A stretch of 64,000 nt of DNA from Flammeovirgaceae bacterium UBA6059 (GCA_002435755.1 DIYH01000035.1:62001-126000), one strand, 5' to 3'. Shown: positions 1 through 9,933, numbered from the stretch's first letter. Made by a program: numbers and translations. Notes: generated by a model from the letters alone, not told the origin.

Positions 1-3000
1 AATCCAATGTTTAATCCGACGATATACGATCTTATTTGAGGATAGCCTCCAAAGTCTACCATTGGACGTCTTGGAGATTGACCATAAGCACTGACTTCAG
101 GGTCAAACCCGCTGTAGTCTGTAAAGGTCAGAAGGTTTCTGGCCGTAACATAGAGTTGTAGTTCGCTTAGCCATGGTGTACTCTCAATCATTCTTCCAAA
201 GTCGTAAGACAACTTAACATTGGCCAGTCTGGCAAACGAAGCATCCTCGACGTAACGATCTGAAGGAACCGGATCCACAACAGAAGCTATTGTCGGATAT
301 TTAGCGTTAGGATTATCAGGAGTCCACGAATTCTCTAAAAACCCTTCTACTTTGTTCAAAAATGGCCGATACGCAAGTGAGGTCAGTTGATTATTGACAT
401 TGTAAACGTCGACACCCTGAACACCTGAAAACAATACATCTAAGCCAAAACTTTTGTAAAAAGCATTTAAACCAATACCCCAGTTAAAATCAGGCTGTGG
501 ATTACCGAATATTTTTTTGTCTTCGTCAGTGAATACGCCATCACCATTTTGATCTACGTACTTGATATCTCCTGCCCGCTGTGCCGCAAATATTGGATAA
601 CCGCTATCTATATCTTCTTGTGATAGATAACCGTCTGTTTCATACACCCAGAAAGAGTTTAATGGTTCTCCAACCCTAATCAAGTGGACAGGGAAAGGCA
701 CTCCATTTGTTGAGAGGTTAGGACCTATCAGCTCTGTTTCCCGACCTAAATCCAGTACTTCATTGCGATTAGTTGAAATATTGAAATTCATACTGACACC
801 AAAATCCCCTCTATCAATCACATCAGACTGCAGCGTAAATTCAAATCCACTATTCTCAATTTCCCCAAGGTTGGACAGTGCTTGATTAAATCCTGTGTTG
901 GAAGGCAAGTTGATATTCCATAGAAGGTCTCGGGTATTCTTCTTGTAATAGTCAACTGTAAATCTCAATCGATTATCGAGGACTCCAAGGTCGAACCCAA
1001 AGTTCAACTGGGCTGTTGTTTCCCATGATAAATTCGGATTTGCTAGTGAAGCAGGAGCTACACCAGTAGCCAACTGTCCATCCTGATTATAATTAAAAAA
1101 ACCTAAAGTGGCTAAAGACTGATAAGGGGAAATGGCCTGATTGCCAGTCTCGCCATAACTTGCACGCACCTTCAGGTCTGTAATCTGACGTATATCTTGT
1201 ATGAACGCCTCCTCAGAGGCTCTCCATGCTACAGCAAATGAGGGAAAGAATCCCCACTTATTATTCTCGGCAAAACGAGAAGAGCCATCTGCCCTGGAGG
1301 TGAATGTCAAGAGATATTTATTATTGAAAGTGTAATTGGCTCTCATATAATAGGAAGTAAGCGTAAACTCATTTCTATCACTGAATGGCACACCTATTAC
1401 AGCTCCTGCTTGCACAGCATCAAACCCAAGAACCGGAACTGCGAAATCTCGTGAGCTGGCCCTTTGGGCTTCTCTAAGACCTTGTTCCCAGGAATAACCT
1501 GCTGTTACATTCACATTGTGCTTACCAATTGTTTTGGTGTAATTGACAAAGTTATCCCAGTTGGGTTTGCGATTGACATTTGAACTCTTCACTGCAGAGC
1601 CATTGGTATTATTGCCAAGCCAACTTCCAGCACCATAGAATGCACTTCGATTACTTGAGTACAATAAATATCCTAGTCGCGTGGTAAACTTCAGGCCATC
1701 TATTATCTGATAGTCGAGGCTGAAAGTTGAGTTAAACTGGCTGATCTGTTGCAAAATGTCTGTGCCCTCAATTTGAGCTATTGGAGATACAAACTGCAAT
1801 GAAGGATCAGCTGTAGGATCATCTGATTGAAAAAAACTTCCATCGGGATTACGCACTCTATCGGTGGGCGCTGTTATCAAAGCACGAAAAATTGCTCCTG
1901 TGTTAGTGGCTTGTTCAGACGTAGCTGTTGGTTGGTTGGTACTTTGAATCTGACTGTAAAACACATTGGCACGTGCGGTAACCTTTGGAGTAAAGGTGTG
2001 ACCAAGATTTACTCTTCCGGATATACGGTCCATTCCAGACTTCAAAAGGACGCCATCCTGAGTGAAGTATTCACCTGATATAAAAATATTGGTACCCTTA
2101 TTAGCACCACTAAAAGAAACATTATGTGACTGTGTCACACCCGTTCTGCTAATCTCATCAAGCCAATCTGTCGAAAAATCGAAATCCTCTGGCCCATTTC
2201 TGTAAAACGTACCTTCACCATCAGATGTGGGCACTTCCATTCCCGGAAAAGGAAGTTGATCCCGATCGGCAACCGGATCAAAATCAGGAGTGACGGCAAT
2301 GAATTGTTGGTTCCGAAATTCTGCATACTCCCGGGACTTCATCATCTCAGGTTGATTAGTCATCTCAGCAAAACCGGCCCAAGAGTTATATCTTATTTTC
2401 CCCCTGCTTTCTCCTGTTCCATTTTTGGTGGTGATTATGATCACCCCGTTTGCCCCTCGCGATCCATAGATCGCAGTGGCAGAAGCATCCTTGAGGACTT
2501 CTATCGACTTGATGTCGTTTGGGTTAAGAGAGGCCATAACATTGAAATTCTCAACCAGAGACTCACTATTTGACTGATCTCCTTGTAAGGTCCCCGGACT
2601 AGCCTCCGCATTGTCATTGTAGTATGGTACTCCATCCACCACATAGAGCGGTTCACTTGACCCAATGAGGGAGCCGCTTCCTCTGATACGTATACTTACT
2701 CCTGCTCCTGGCATGCCAGAGGTATTGACCACATTTAAGCCTGCCACTCTACCCTGTAGCGCTTGGTCTACCGAGTTGACAGGCATCTCGTCTATAGCAT
2801 CAGCACCGATGGACGCTACCGAACCCGTTAGATCGCTTCTTTTCTGAGAGCCATAACCTACAACCACGATCTCTGCCAGTTCTTCAGCGTCAGATTCCAG
2901 TTGAATATCAATTATGCTTCTCCCTGCTACAGCAATACGCTGGTTTGCGAACCCTATGAATGAAACATTCAGAGTAGCTGATGAGGGTGTGCTGATCTTG

Positions 3001-3212
3001 TAGTTACCCTCAGCATCCGTAATAGTACCTTGTGCTGTGCCTTCAATTTGTACAGTGGCTCCAGGAAGCCCCTGACCAGTTTCATCTGTTACCTTACCCG
3101 ATACACTCACTGTACCGGATTGTCCCATCGCCATGGATGTAATCAGACACATCTGGATTACTATCAAGGGAAGCAACTTTAGTTTGTGTGTTCTTAGTAA
3201 AAAATGCATCAT
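1..3212 (-). CDS. SusC-like TonB-dependent outer-membrane receptor (3' end cut by window edge)
   Basis: This is a SusC/RagA family receptor that imports oligosaccharides across the outer membrane with energy from TonB. I translated it from the sequence: it begins ATG-ATG at 3212, has a hydrophobic signal peptide ending near MAMGQ, then a carboxypeptidase-D-like domain (about residues 30-115). The SusC hallmark VVVGYGSQKRSDLTGSV and the plug motif ATAIYGSRGANG follow, then the beta-barrel. The last complete codons read VGLNIG, the usual SusC C-terminus, so only the final aromatic codon and the stop lie outside; full length is about 1071 residues. A SusD partner would be expected just beyond position 1. 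Rhamnose-rich glycan uptake is inferred only from the neighbouring rhamnose genes, which are separated from it by 1 kb. Confidence 0.93.
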   Translation of the reverse strand, partial: MMHFLLRTHKLKLLPLIVIQMCLITSMAMGQSGTVSVSGKVTDETGQGLPGATVQIEGTAQGTITDAEGNYKISTPSSATLNVSFIGFANQRIAVAGRSIIDIQLESDAEELAEIVVVGYGSQKRSDLTGSVASIGADAIDEMPVNSVDQALQGRVAGLNVVNTSGMPGAGVSIRIRGSGSLIGSSEPLYVVDGVPYYNDNAEASPGTLQGDQSNSESLVENFNVMASLNPNDIKSIEVLKDASATAIYGSRGANGVIIITTKNGTGESRGKIRYNSWAGFAEMTNQPEMMKSREYAEFRNQQFIAVTPDFDPVADRDQLPFPGMEVPTSDGEGTFYRNGPEDFDFSTDWLDEISRTGVTQSHNVSFSGANKGTNIFISGEYFTQDGVLLKSGMDRISGRVNLGHTFTPKVTARANVFYSQIQSTNQPTATSEQATNTGAIFRALITAPTDRVRNPDGSFFQSDDPTADPSLQFVSPIAQIEGTDILQQISQFNSTFSLDYQIIDGLKFTTRLGYLLYSSNRSAFYGAGSWLGNNTNGSAVKSSNVNRKPNWDNFVNYTKTIGKHNVNVTAGYSWEQGLREAQRASSRDFAVPVLGFDAVQAGAVIGVPFSDRNEFTLTSYYMRANYTFNNKYLLTFTSRADGSSRFAENNKWGFFPSFAVAWRASEEAFIQDIRQITDLKVRASYGETGNQAISPYQSLATLGFFNYNQDGQLATGVAPASLANPNLSWETTAQLNFGFDLGVLDNRLRFTVDYYKKNTRDLLWNINLPSNTGFNQALSNLGEIENSGFEFTLQSDVIDRGDFGVSMNFNISTNRNEVLDLGRETELIGPNLSTNGVPFPVHLIRVGEPLNSFWVYETDGYLSQEDIDSGYPIFAAQRAGDIKYVDQNGDGVFTDEDKKIFGNPQPDFNWGIGLNAFYKSFGLDVLFSGVQGVDVYNVNNQLTSLAYRPFLNKVEGFLENSWTPDNPNAKYPTIASVVDPVPSDRYVEDASFARLANVKLSYDFGRMIESTPWLSELQLYVTARNLLTFTDYSGFDPEVSAYGQSPRRPMVDFGGYPQIRSYIVGLNIG

Positions 3213-4215
3213 AGACCTTAAAGTTTAGTTTATCTCATACCTGCTCTACCTTCTACTTCGGAGACTAACAGGTGTAACAAATGAATCTCAGAATTACGCC
3301 ATTTGCATCCCGTACATACCTGTTTGCTTTCATTTTCCCAAAAAATCAGCCTCTCCAACTAAAAATTTGCTAATGGTAACGATTGCTAAATATGAAAAAA
3401 TAAGAATCTCCCAATCCGATGATGGTTAAATGTTTTTCTGTAACGACTTCATCCGCTTTTTGAAGATCATTAACCATCTGGAAAAGGCTATTCTTGCCTT
3501 TCTAATGACTCATTCTTCAACTAATAGCTATCGGTATTATAATCTAGTAATCAGATAGTTACATAAGCAATGGGGCATGACCTACCATATCATTGACTAC
3601 AATGAACAATAGTGTCCGTTCATGAAAGCATAGATGGTGAGATTGGTATGATCCGTTGTTTGCCATAGAAGGCCAAACCACTACTTTAGTCACAGATAAA
3701 AGCTAATGCATTGGCCCTATACATGAGATGCAGTTAACCTTGAGGAAATGTATCGGTGAAAGGATAAATAATAGATGCCTCCCTTGAACAAATTTCTATG
3801 TAAAGTCAGATACGAGGCTCTTGATATAGCGCACTGCGTAGTTATTGTCTTTGTAATGTAGTCTCTTACTCCTTGCGAAAAACCGTTGGTTCTACTCTCG
3901 TTAATCGAATGTATTGGCCCTGTATCCGGACATCTCATTTTCTTGTAAGATATCCTGACTCCCCAAGTTGAGGTTCATCAATAAAGCTGTTGACGCCATG
4001 CCAGGTAGTGTATACCAGCATAGCGGAGGGGCCCATATGAGACATAGCCAGCGGCAATCTGTTCACCCCTTTTACATTATGTCACCTCCCAGTATCGCTT
4101 CACCAGCAGCAGATTTTCGACGAGATAGAGAAAGAAGCAAACGGGAAGTCCATTTGCTTATTCTTGATAAAGCGGTTAAGCGTGGTGCCTATAGAAGTAG
4201 TTTGAAACGTACTGG
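3213..4215. other. 1-kb stretch without a convincing gene
   Basis: This gap separates the susC start from the aldolase stop and should hold the susC promoter. Short reading frames occur on both strands (73 codons at 3717-3938, 101 codons at 3968-4273), but neither resembles a known family or has a leader or context supporting it. It contains an inverted repeat at 3421-3478 and two copies of ATTGGCCCT (near 3711 and 3911). I see no tRNA, insertion-sequence end or transposase remnant. Confidence 0.6.
3421..3478. repeat. Inverted repeat upstream of susC, with a nested small hairpin
   Basis: GATGGTTAA (3421-3429) and its exact complement TTAACCATC (3470-3478) flank a 40-base loop. Inside the loop, CTTCA and TGAAG can form a second small stem. 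It lies about 210 bp upstream of the susC start. It could be an operator or a processed leader structure; the sequence alone does not decide. Confidence 0.35.
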
Positions 4216-5496
4216 TTACTCAGCTAAAAATTTGTCTTTGAGGTCTTGCAACTCGGCATCTTTGATAGGCTGAAGTTCTCCGATAATATGACTGTCTATC
4301 AATGAGTTAGCACTAAACTCCGCCACTTCCAGCCGGTCAAAAGTCTCTAATATGGACTCCCCTGTTACGAGTACTGAATCATTCGCGATCAGCACTATTG
4401 GTACCCGTCGGCCAAGTGTCTCAACTACTTCTTGCCCACCATCAAACTGGCTGCCATAAGGCAGTGTAGGGATATCCTCAAGCATTATATACGACTCGGG
4501 AATAGTGCGAGTATCCATCCGCTTATTGGCTACACAGTATGCAGCCAAGTTGGGGGACTGGGTAGAAATAATGCATGTCACTTTTGGATTTTTGGAGTAT
4601 ATCTGTGCATGGAGATGGACAGCCCTACTGGGTGTCTTGCCTCTTTCTCTCTGCCCATTCCTGATAAGAACAAAATCATTGATGTCCAGGAGTCGGCGAT
4701 TGAAGTTGGTAGGGTTGATAAGAAAGGTATTGTGACTTACCCGGGATGAAATGGTACCGTATGAACTGATCATCAGATTTTGCCTGCATGCTCGATGAGT
4801 TATTTCCTGCAGATGGTGTCTTGTAAGCCTTTCTTTGGTATTTTGATAATCATTTTCAAATTCGTCAAAGAGATTCTCGCGATTTTCGAAGCGATTGATT
4901 TGCTCAGTGCTTAGTGCTTTGATACCTCCAATAATACCCGCACGGATGCTAGTCTTTGCACAGAATTCCAGTGTTTCAAACCTCATAAAAGCCTCGGAGA
5001 GATCAATACCACCCACTACTGTACCATGATTTTCCATGATGACCGATTGGGCTCCTTTGTCGAAAGCCGCCGCTATGCTCTCTCCCAACTCCTTACTTCC
5101 AGGCAGCTCATAGGGTGCGTAACCTACTTCACCGCATAGAAACTTAGCTTGCGGAATAATGGCCGTATTAGGTGTCTTTCTTACGATGCTAAATGACACG
5201 AGTGCCGGAGGGTGGGCATGAATAATCGCATTTACATCCGGCCTGACATTGTATATGGCCTGATGAAAGGGTAACTCTGATGAAGGCTTGTGTAACCCCA
5301 CCAGCGTACCATTTGGCTCGACGCGGACGATATCTTTTTCAGTCAAAGAACCCTTGTCAATAGCACTCGGGGTAATCCAAATGCTACCATCAGCACCTCT
5401 AATAGAGATGTTACCTCCTGATGTGGTGGTAAGTCCATTGCGGTAGATGAGTTTAATGGCGTCAGCGATTTGGTATCTGGGATGTCGGTAGTCCAT
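4216..5496 (-). CDS. Tandem class II aldolase/adducin-family protein with a degenerate second domain
   Basis: The 426-residue protein has two class II (zinc) aldolase/adducin domains in a row. The first (about 1-200) keeps the family signature: SGGN near residue 27, the acidic site in SSELPFHQAIY, the metal-binding HAH in IIHAHPP, and a third His in MENHGTVVGG. The second (about 225-415) has lost the metal ligands: the HxH region reads CIISTQSPN and the NHG region reads IANDSVLVTG. Single-domain fuculose/rhamnulose-phosphate aldolases are about 210-280 residues. The gene is downstream of the rhamnose operon on the same strand but 539 bp away. Sugar-phosphate aldolase or epimerase activity is likely for the first half; the substrate is unknown. 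Confidence 0.85.
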   Translation of the reverse strand: MDYRHPRYQIADAIKLIYRNGLTTTSGGNISIRGADGSIWITPSAIDKGSLTEKDIVRVEPNGTLVGLHKPSSELPFHQAIYNVRPDVNAIIHAHPPALVSFSIVRKTPNTAIIPQAKFLCGEVGYAPYELPGSKELGESIAAAFDKGAQSVIMENHGTVVGGIDLSEAFMRFETLEFCAKTSIRAGIIGGIKALSTEQINRFENRENLFDEFENDYQNTKERLTRHHLQEITHRACRQNLMISSYGTISSRVSHNTFLINPTNFNRRLLDINDFVLIRNGQRERGKTPSRAVHLHAQIYSKNPKVTCIISTQSPNLAAYCVANKRMDTRTIPESYIMLEDIPTLPYGSQFDGGQEVVETLGRRVPIVLIANDSVLVTGESILETFDRLEVAEFSANSLIDSHIIGELQPIKDAELQDLKDKFLAE

Positions 5497-6035
5497 AAAG
5501 TGTGCGTTTTAACGGGGTGTAAATTATCCACACCACCCCCGTAAACCATCCCGTAGGTTCACGCTCTAAGTTTCCAGCATTTTCTGAAATTGACGGTGGG
5601 AGAGATTACTAAAAACTACGCTTTGAAACAATAAGGAAACGAACGCTTAGTGCATATTCCGATGCTGAATACTTATCAGAAATAATATACTTCTTCGGTT
5701 TTTTATTTGGCTGGCAGCAAACAACGGTCGTTTTCCATATTTCTATTCAAACCTATTAGAAACGATTTTCATTAAACCTGAAACATACACACACTTTACA
5801 TTGACTTCTTATGTTCTTTTGTCTTGATACAAAAGAACCAAAAATCAAGGCTGAATTCATTTATTCACGTCATTTGATGTGTTCATTTGGGAAACAAAAA
5901 AACTCGTTACACTCGAACAGTTTTTGTTTCTGATCCAATTGAACACACCAAACAACTAAAATGAATTAGGCCAGTAGCACCACATTAATTCCCCTGCAAT
6001 TAGTCCTAAAAGAAGCACGTCGTACAACCTGACAT
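5497..6035. other. Intergenic region holding a nested inverted-repeat element
   Basis: This gap lies between the lactate dehydrogenase stop and the tandem aldolase start. It has no plausible gene. Its right half (5811-5972) is a palindromic repeat element described separately; the left half is AT-rich and probably contains the aldolase promoter, which I could not pinpoint. Confidence 0.6.
5811..5972. repeat. Nested inverted-repeat element, possible MITE-like dispersed repeat
   Basis: A perfect hairpin GTTCTTTTG/CAAAAGAAC (5813-5821 and 5830-5838, 8-base loop) is followed by a larger nested palindrome. Its outer arms are GGCTGAATTCATTT (5849-5862) and AAATGAATTAGGCC (5959-5972, 12 of 14 paired). 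Its middle arms are TGTGTTCA (5878-5885) and TGAACACA (5940-5947), and its inner arms GAAACAAAAA (5891-5900) and TTTTTGTTTC (5921-5930). Similar motifs around TTTTGTCTTGATACAAAA recur in Bacteroidota intergenic regions as far as I recall, which would fit a mobilised non-coding repeat. There is no open frame inside it. Confidence 0.55.
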
Positions 6036-7190
6036 TTAAGTCCGGTGTAAAAACTCTGGAAAATCTGCTATACGCTGACAGCAAACCTGCTCCATGACTT
6101 GCTGAAGCTGGGTCTTGAGAAGTGCAATGATATGGTCCCCACCTCTTGTACCTAATGCAGCCACGCTATACATAAAAGACCGGCCGAGGAAAGTGAAATC
6201 TGCTCCTGAGGCGAGAGATCTTGCAATGTCAGGGCCTGTGCGGATGCCACTATCCATCATTATGGCCATTTTGCCCTTGTATTCCTCTACTATCGGGCGC
6301 ATCGATACTATAGAAGACTGACCGGCATCAAGTTGACGGCCGCCATGATTAGAAACGATGATACCGTCTAATCCCAGTCTGTGAGCTTTCTCTGCATCAT
6401 CTACACTTGCTACTCCTTTAAGTACGAGCTTGCCTTGCCATTTATCCCGGATCCGGGCTACTTTCTCTTCATTTAGCCTACCGGAAAAGGTCTTATTCAT
6501 GAATAGGCCCAGTTGTTTGAGATCGAGACCCTTGGGCATATAAGGTTTCAAAGTCTCAAAACCCGGTTGCCCATTGAAGAGTGTTCTCAGTGCCCACTCG
6601 GGGCGCTTCATAATCTGAATGAAATTCTTGAGATTCATGTTGGGAGGCATGGCCAGCCCATTTCGAATATCTCTGGGTCGGAAGCCGAATGTAGGTACAT
6701 CACTCAGCAAGACTAGCACAGGACACTTAGCAGCCGCCGCTCTCTTGAGAATATCATCTCTCAACTCTTCCTTAGCAGGATGGTAGAGTTGGAACCAAGC
6801 TTTACCCTCAGTGAGTTCGCTGGCTCGCTCGATGCTCATTGTGGTAACCGTACTCAGTACAAAAGGTATGTTCTGCTGGTGAGCTGCTTTAGCCAGTATC
6901 TCTGCTGCCTTTGGCCACATCAATCCTTGTAAACCTACCGGAGCTATGCCAAAAGGGCCGCTGTAGGTATGTCCAAACAGTTCGGTATCCATACTAGATA
7001 TCGTATGAGGACTCAAGTACTTAGGTACCAACTCCACATCACGTATCTCTTGAGTATTCTTGATTAAGTTGACATCTTCATTGCAGCCTCCATCCAGGTA
7101 TTCAAAAGCAAACTTTGGAATTCTTTTCTTGGCTTTTGTTCGGAGATCTAGTTCTACCGAAGGATAGTTGGTATCATAATGCAAACTCAT
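6036..7190 (-). CDS. lldD: FMN-dependent L-lactate dehydrogenase
   Basis: The protein is a flavin-dependent alpha-hydroxy-acid dehydrogenase that oxidises L-lactate to pyruvate. The 384 residues form one FMN-binding TIM barrel: an N-terminal YLDGG motif, GLQGLMWPKAAEILAKAA, the catalytic His-Arg stretch SNHGGRQLD, and the phosphate-binding DSGIRTGPDIARSLASGAD. The reading frame extends 32 codons upstream into the kinase gene, but I choose ATG at 7190 (MSLHYDTNYPS), one base after the kinase stop. In this operon its job is probably to consume the L-lactate made from lactaldehyde by the RhaEW-type enzyme, closing the pathway to pyruvate. Other alpha-hydroxy acids such as glycolate cannot be excluded as substrates. 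Confidence 0.9.
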   Translation of the reverse strand: MSLHYDTNYPSVELDLRTKAKKRIPKFAFEYLDGGCNEDVNLIKNTQEIRDVELVPKYLSPHTISSMDTELFGHTYSGPFGIAPVGLQGLMWPKAAEILAKAAHQQNIPFVLSTVTTMSIERASELTEGKAWFQLYHPAKEELRDDILKRAAAAKCPVLVLLSDVPTFGFRPRDIRNGLAMPPNMNLKNFIQIMKRPEWALRTLFNGQPGFETLKPYMPKGLDLKQLGLFMNKTFSGRLNEEKVARIRDKWQGKLVLKGVASVDDAEKAHRLGLDGIIVSNHGGRQLDAGQSSIVSMRPIVEEYKGKMAIMMDSGIRTGPDIARSLASGADFTFLGRSFMYSVAALGTRGGDHIIALLKTQLQQVMEQVCCQRIADFPEFLHRT

Positions 7191-7191
7191 G

Positions 7192-8592
7192 CTAGTTACC
7201 TGATTTTGTTGTTTTACTGGGAAGATGAACTCTAGGCTTATAACTATCAGCCATTGCTCGATCAGATTCCTTAGTAGGATTGACAAGTAATGCTGCTCCG
7301 AGTGAACTACCTAGGGCAAACTCTACTGACTGCACTCGATATTGCGGTAGCTTATCAGCTAACATTTGTACAAAAATCTCATTGTCAGCAAACCCTCCGT
7401 CGATAAAGATGTCATCAATTGATGACTCGCCTATTGCTAACTTCAGGCTACTTATTTGCAAATCTGTCAACTCGTGTATGAGCTGATGATAAGCATGGTC
7501 GAAATCTCTAAAGATGCTAAAATCCTCATTTTGGGCATTGGTCATACCGAAACGTTCAACACCCAGATGCCTATATGAGTACATGAGTTCACGACTAGTT
7601 GTGTTTAGTGCCTTAAAACTATGATCATAGACTATCTCTTTGTATCGATGGTATGGTGTGGCAAAGTACTCCCCCAGCTTCATGGCCTGTTCGCGCAGTT
7701 CCTGGCCCAGAAAGAGTCGCGACGCTTTAACGGAACTACCTGTCATCGTCAAAAAGTTGAGGCAGTCCTTCTCAAGTTCGTCTTTGGTCAACTGGTGATC
7801 GTTGAAGGGGTTCATACAGATGCTCCAGGTGCCTGTGGAGATCAGTACAAAACGCTTGCGAGTACTTTTAAGATAAGGTACCAGTGCAGCGCTACTATCG
7901 TGAACGCCTATACCAACCAGGATCACTTGATCGTCATGTTTGATAGGTATGACCTTTGATGTTGGTTCAGGTTCCGGAAGATATTGCGCTAGCCCCTCCT
8001 CTCTTATCCACTGTACATAATCATGCTTGCGAAAATCCCACAGCCCGGTATGGCAACCTATACTTGTAAACTCTGAAGTAAGCCGGCCTGTGAGTAAGTA
8101 GCTTAGATATTGGGGAAAGTGAAGGCTCTTGTCAATTCTCTTAAATATTGCGGACTTGTGATACTTGAGGTAGTAGAGCTGCAGGCCGGAGTTGAGAAAA
8201 CCCATGGACGGGCTTGCTGTAATCAATGAGAAGTTAGCTTCACCGTGATACTTCTCAAAAAACTCATCTTTGAGTCGCTTTGGAAATGGTTTCAGATAGT
8301 TGTAAAAGGGGGCGATCACATTGCCTTCGGCATCCAAATGAACCAGCGATGCACCGTAGGTAGAAAAGTTGATGGTACGAACAGTATACTTCTTTGCTGA
8401 CAGTATCTCACGGGTTGACGAAACCACCCAACTGGAGATAGCTTCAAGATCATCACATGGAAACCCTTCATCATCTACGATCTCATCAAACCTGACGTAT
8501 TGCTTGTGCAACTCCCTAAGGTTTTTGTCCAGTAGGTAGAGTTTCTTATTGGTCTTGCCAATATCAAAAACAAGTGTGACATGATCACTCAC
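7192..8592 (-). CDS. FGGY-family carbohydrate kinase, probable L-rhamnulokinase
   Basis: This is an ATP-dependent sugar kinase of the FGGY fold. The 466 residues start with the first phosphate-binding motif FDIGKTNKK. The second half has STGTWSICMNPF (phosphate 2 region), and IDDIFIDGGFADN followed by ALGSSLGAALL (adenosine region). The start is GTG at 8592, overlapping the isomerase stop in a GTGA junction; no ATG lies between it and the essential first motif. Its place between an L-rhamnose isomerase and a lactate dehydrogenase makes L-rhamnulose the likely substrate. It differs from the classical E. coli-type kinase, so another deoxy-ketose such as fuculose remains possible. Confidence 0.85.
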   Translation of the reverse strand: MSDHVTLVFDIGKTNKKLYLLDKNLRELHKQYVRFDEIVDDEGFPCDDLEAISSWVVSSTREILSAKKYTVRTINFSTYGASLVHLDAEGNVIAPFYNYLKPFPKRLKDEFFEKYHGEANFSLITASPSMGFLNSGLQLYYLKYHKSAIFKRIDKSLHFPQYLSYLLTGRLTSEFTSIGCHTGLWDFRKHDYVQWIREEGLAQYLPEPEPTSKVIPIKHDDQVILVGIGVHDSSAALVPYLKSTRKRFVLISTGTWSICMNPFNDHQLTKDELEKDCLNFLTMTGSSVKASRLFLGQELREQAMKLGEYFATPYHRYKEIVYDHSFKALNTTSRELMYSYRHLGVERFGMTNAQNEDFSIFRDFDHAYHQLIHELTDLQISSLKLAIGESSIDDIFIDGGFADNEIFVQMLADKLPQYRVQSVEFALGSSLGAALLVNPTKESDRAMADSYKPRVHLPSKTTKSGN

Positions 8593-9866
8593 AGCCCGGT
8601 AGATATGCTTTTAATTCCTCTGGCCTTGACCAAATGCTTACGTACACTCATCGACCGATAGACACTGAGTGGATCAATCGCTCCACCAAGCTGTCGGCGG
8701 GATTCGGCAAGTAATGGTCGCATATCTGTTCTGAAAGCTTCTTGGAGTACCTCCTGGGCCATGGTGACATCATTGGATTCCTGCGCTTTAGTCAGCGTCA
8801 ATCGATCTATGATCAGCGCCTGAGCATAAGCCAGCTTGATCGCTTCCACGGACTGCAAAAGGTCCTCCATAGGGTCTTTGAAATTATGGCTGGCATCAAT
8901 CATCCACGATACATTTGATTCGGGATTGAGCTCCATACCTTCAACAAGTTCATTGAATATAAGCAGTAGCTGATAGGGTTTAAGGCTGCCGACGGTTAGG
9001 TCATCATCTCCATACTTGCTGTCATTGAAGTGAAACCCACCTAGTTTACCCACATGCATTAGTATAGCAACTATTTGCTCGATGTTCGTATTGGGCAAGT
9101 GATGGCCCAGATCGACCAGGCTTAGTGCTTTGTCTCCAAGATTGGATGCCAGCATGTGAGAGGTACCCCAATCAGGAATGACCATCGAGTAAAAGTTGGG
9201 TTCGTATGGTTTGTACTCTATCAACATTTTCCAATCGCCGGGCAGGTGGCTATAGATACTCTTCAGCGAGTCCTGTGTATTGGCGTATGCCTTACGGAAA
9301 TTGCTCTGCCCCGGAAATGATGATCCGTCAGCCAACCAGATGGTCAGTGCTTTAGAGCCCAACCGGACACCATAGTCGATTACCTCCTTGTTGTGAGCGA
9401 TAGCTTGCTGTCTGACTTCTTCGGAAGTGTGTGAGAGTGAACCAAACTTGTATGAATGTTGGGTGTCGTGCTGATCCTGAAAAGTATTGGAGTTAACAGC
9501 ATCAAATTCAATATCTAACGAACTGGCCAATTGGCGGATGCTTTGCGCATCTTCAGGAATATCCCAAGGGATATGTAGACTGACCGCACCGCTAGACTTG
9601 TTGAGTGCATGCAAGATGCCAATGTCTTCGATCTTTTCCTCAAGGGTACGTGGTTCGCCACCACCTGTAAACCGACCAAAGCGTGTGCCGCCTGTACCTA
9701 GTGCCCAGCTGGGTATCGCTACCTGAAAGGCGGATAGCTTTGCCAGTAGTTGATCAGGATCACAGCCTTTATCATCCAGGTCTTTAGATAAAGCTGCCCA
9801 CCGTGTTTGGTGCTGTTCCTGATTCTTTGAATTGTGGTCTTGAAGTTGATTTTGATCTATTCTCAT
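8589..9866 (-). CDS. rhaI: L-rhamnose isomerase, RhaI type
   Basis: This TIM-barrel, metal-dependent isomerase converts L-rhamnose to L-rhamnulose. The 425 residues carry the marker VAIPSWALGTGGTRFGRF near the N-terminus, typical of the rhizobial/Pseudomonas RhaI group rather than E. coli RhaA. Later come MLIEYKPYEPNFY, SLVDLGHHLPNTN, GGFHFNDSKYGDDDLT and MIDASHNFKDP, which supply the acidic and His metal ligands. It overlaps the kinase start by 4 bp and lies 67 bp downstream of the aldolase/dehydrogenase fusion. Length and motifs are complete. Activity on related sugars is common in this family. Confidence 0.9.
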   Translation of the reverse strand: MRIDQNQLQDHNSKNQEQHQTRWAALSKDLDDKGCDPDQLLAKLSAFQVAIPSWALGTGGTRFGRFTGGGEPRTLEEKIEDIGILHALNKSSGAVSLHIPWDIPEDAQSIRQLASSLDIEFDAVNSNTFQDQHDTQHSYKFGSLSHTSEEVRQQAIAHNKEVIDYGVRLGSKALTIWLADGSSFPGQSNFRKAYANTQDSLKSIYSHLPGDWKMLIEYKPYEPNFYSMVIPDWGTSHMLASNLGDKALSLVDLGHHLPNTNIEQIVAILMHVGKLGGFHFNDSKYGDDDLTVGSLKPYQLLLIFNELVEGMELNPESNVSWMIDASHNFKDPMEDLLQSVEAIKLAYAQALIIDRLTLTKAQESNDVTMAQEVLQEAFRTDMRPLLAESRRQLGGAIDPLSVYRSMSVRKHLVKARGIKSISTGL

Positions 9867-9933
9867 GGGTCAATGAATAAAAAGAACATTGCACAAGTGT
9901 GCAATGCTCAGTCACTAATTATGAAGAAGTATT

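Noticed and set aside
1827..2847. Short frames on both strands inside the first 3.2 kb
   Set aside because: They are shadows of the SusC receptor, whose continuous frame and motifs I translated directly.
3717..4273. Short open frames in the 1-kb gap (minus 3717-3938, plus 3968-4273)
   Set aside because: Neither has family-like composition, a leader, or gene-like spacing, and one runs into the aldolase gene on the opposite strand.
7191..7286. Longer start for the lactate dehydrogenase
   Set aside because: The extra 32 residues lie within the kinase gene and are not family-like; the ATG directly after the kinase stop fits better.
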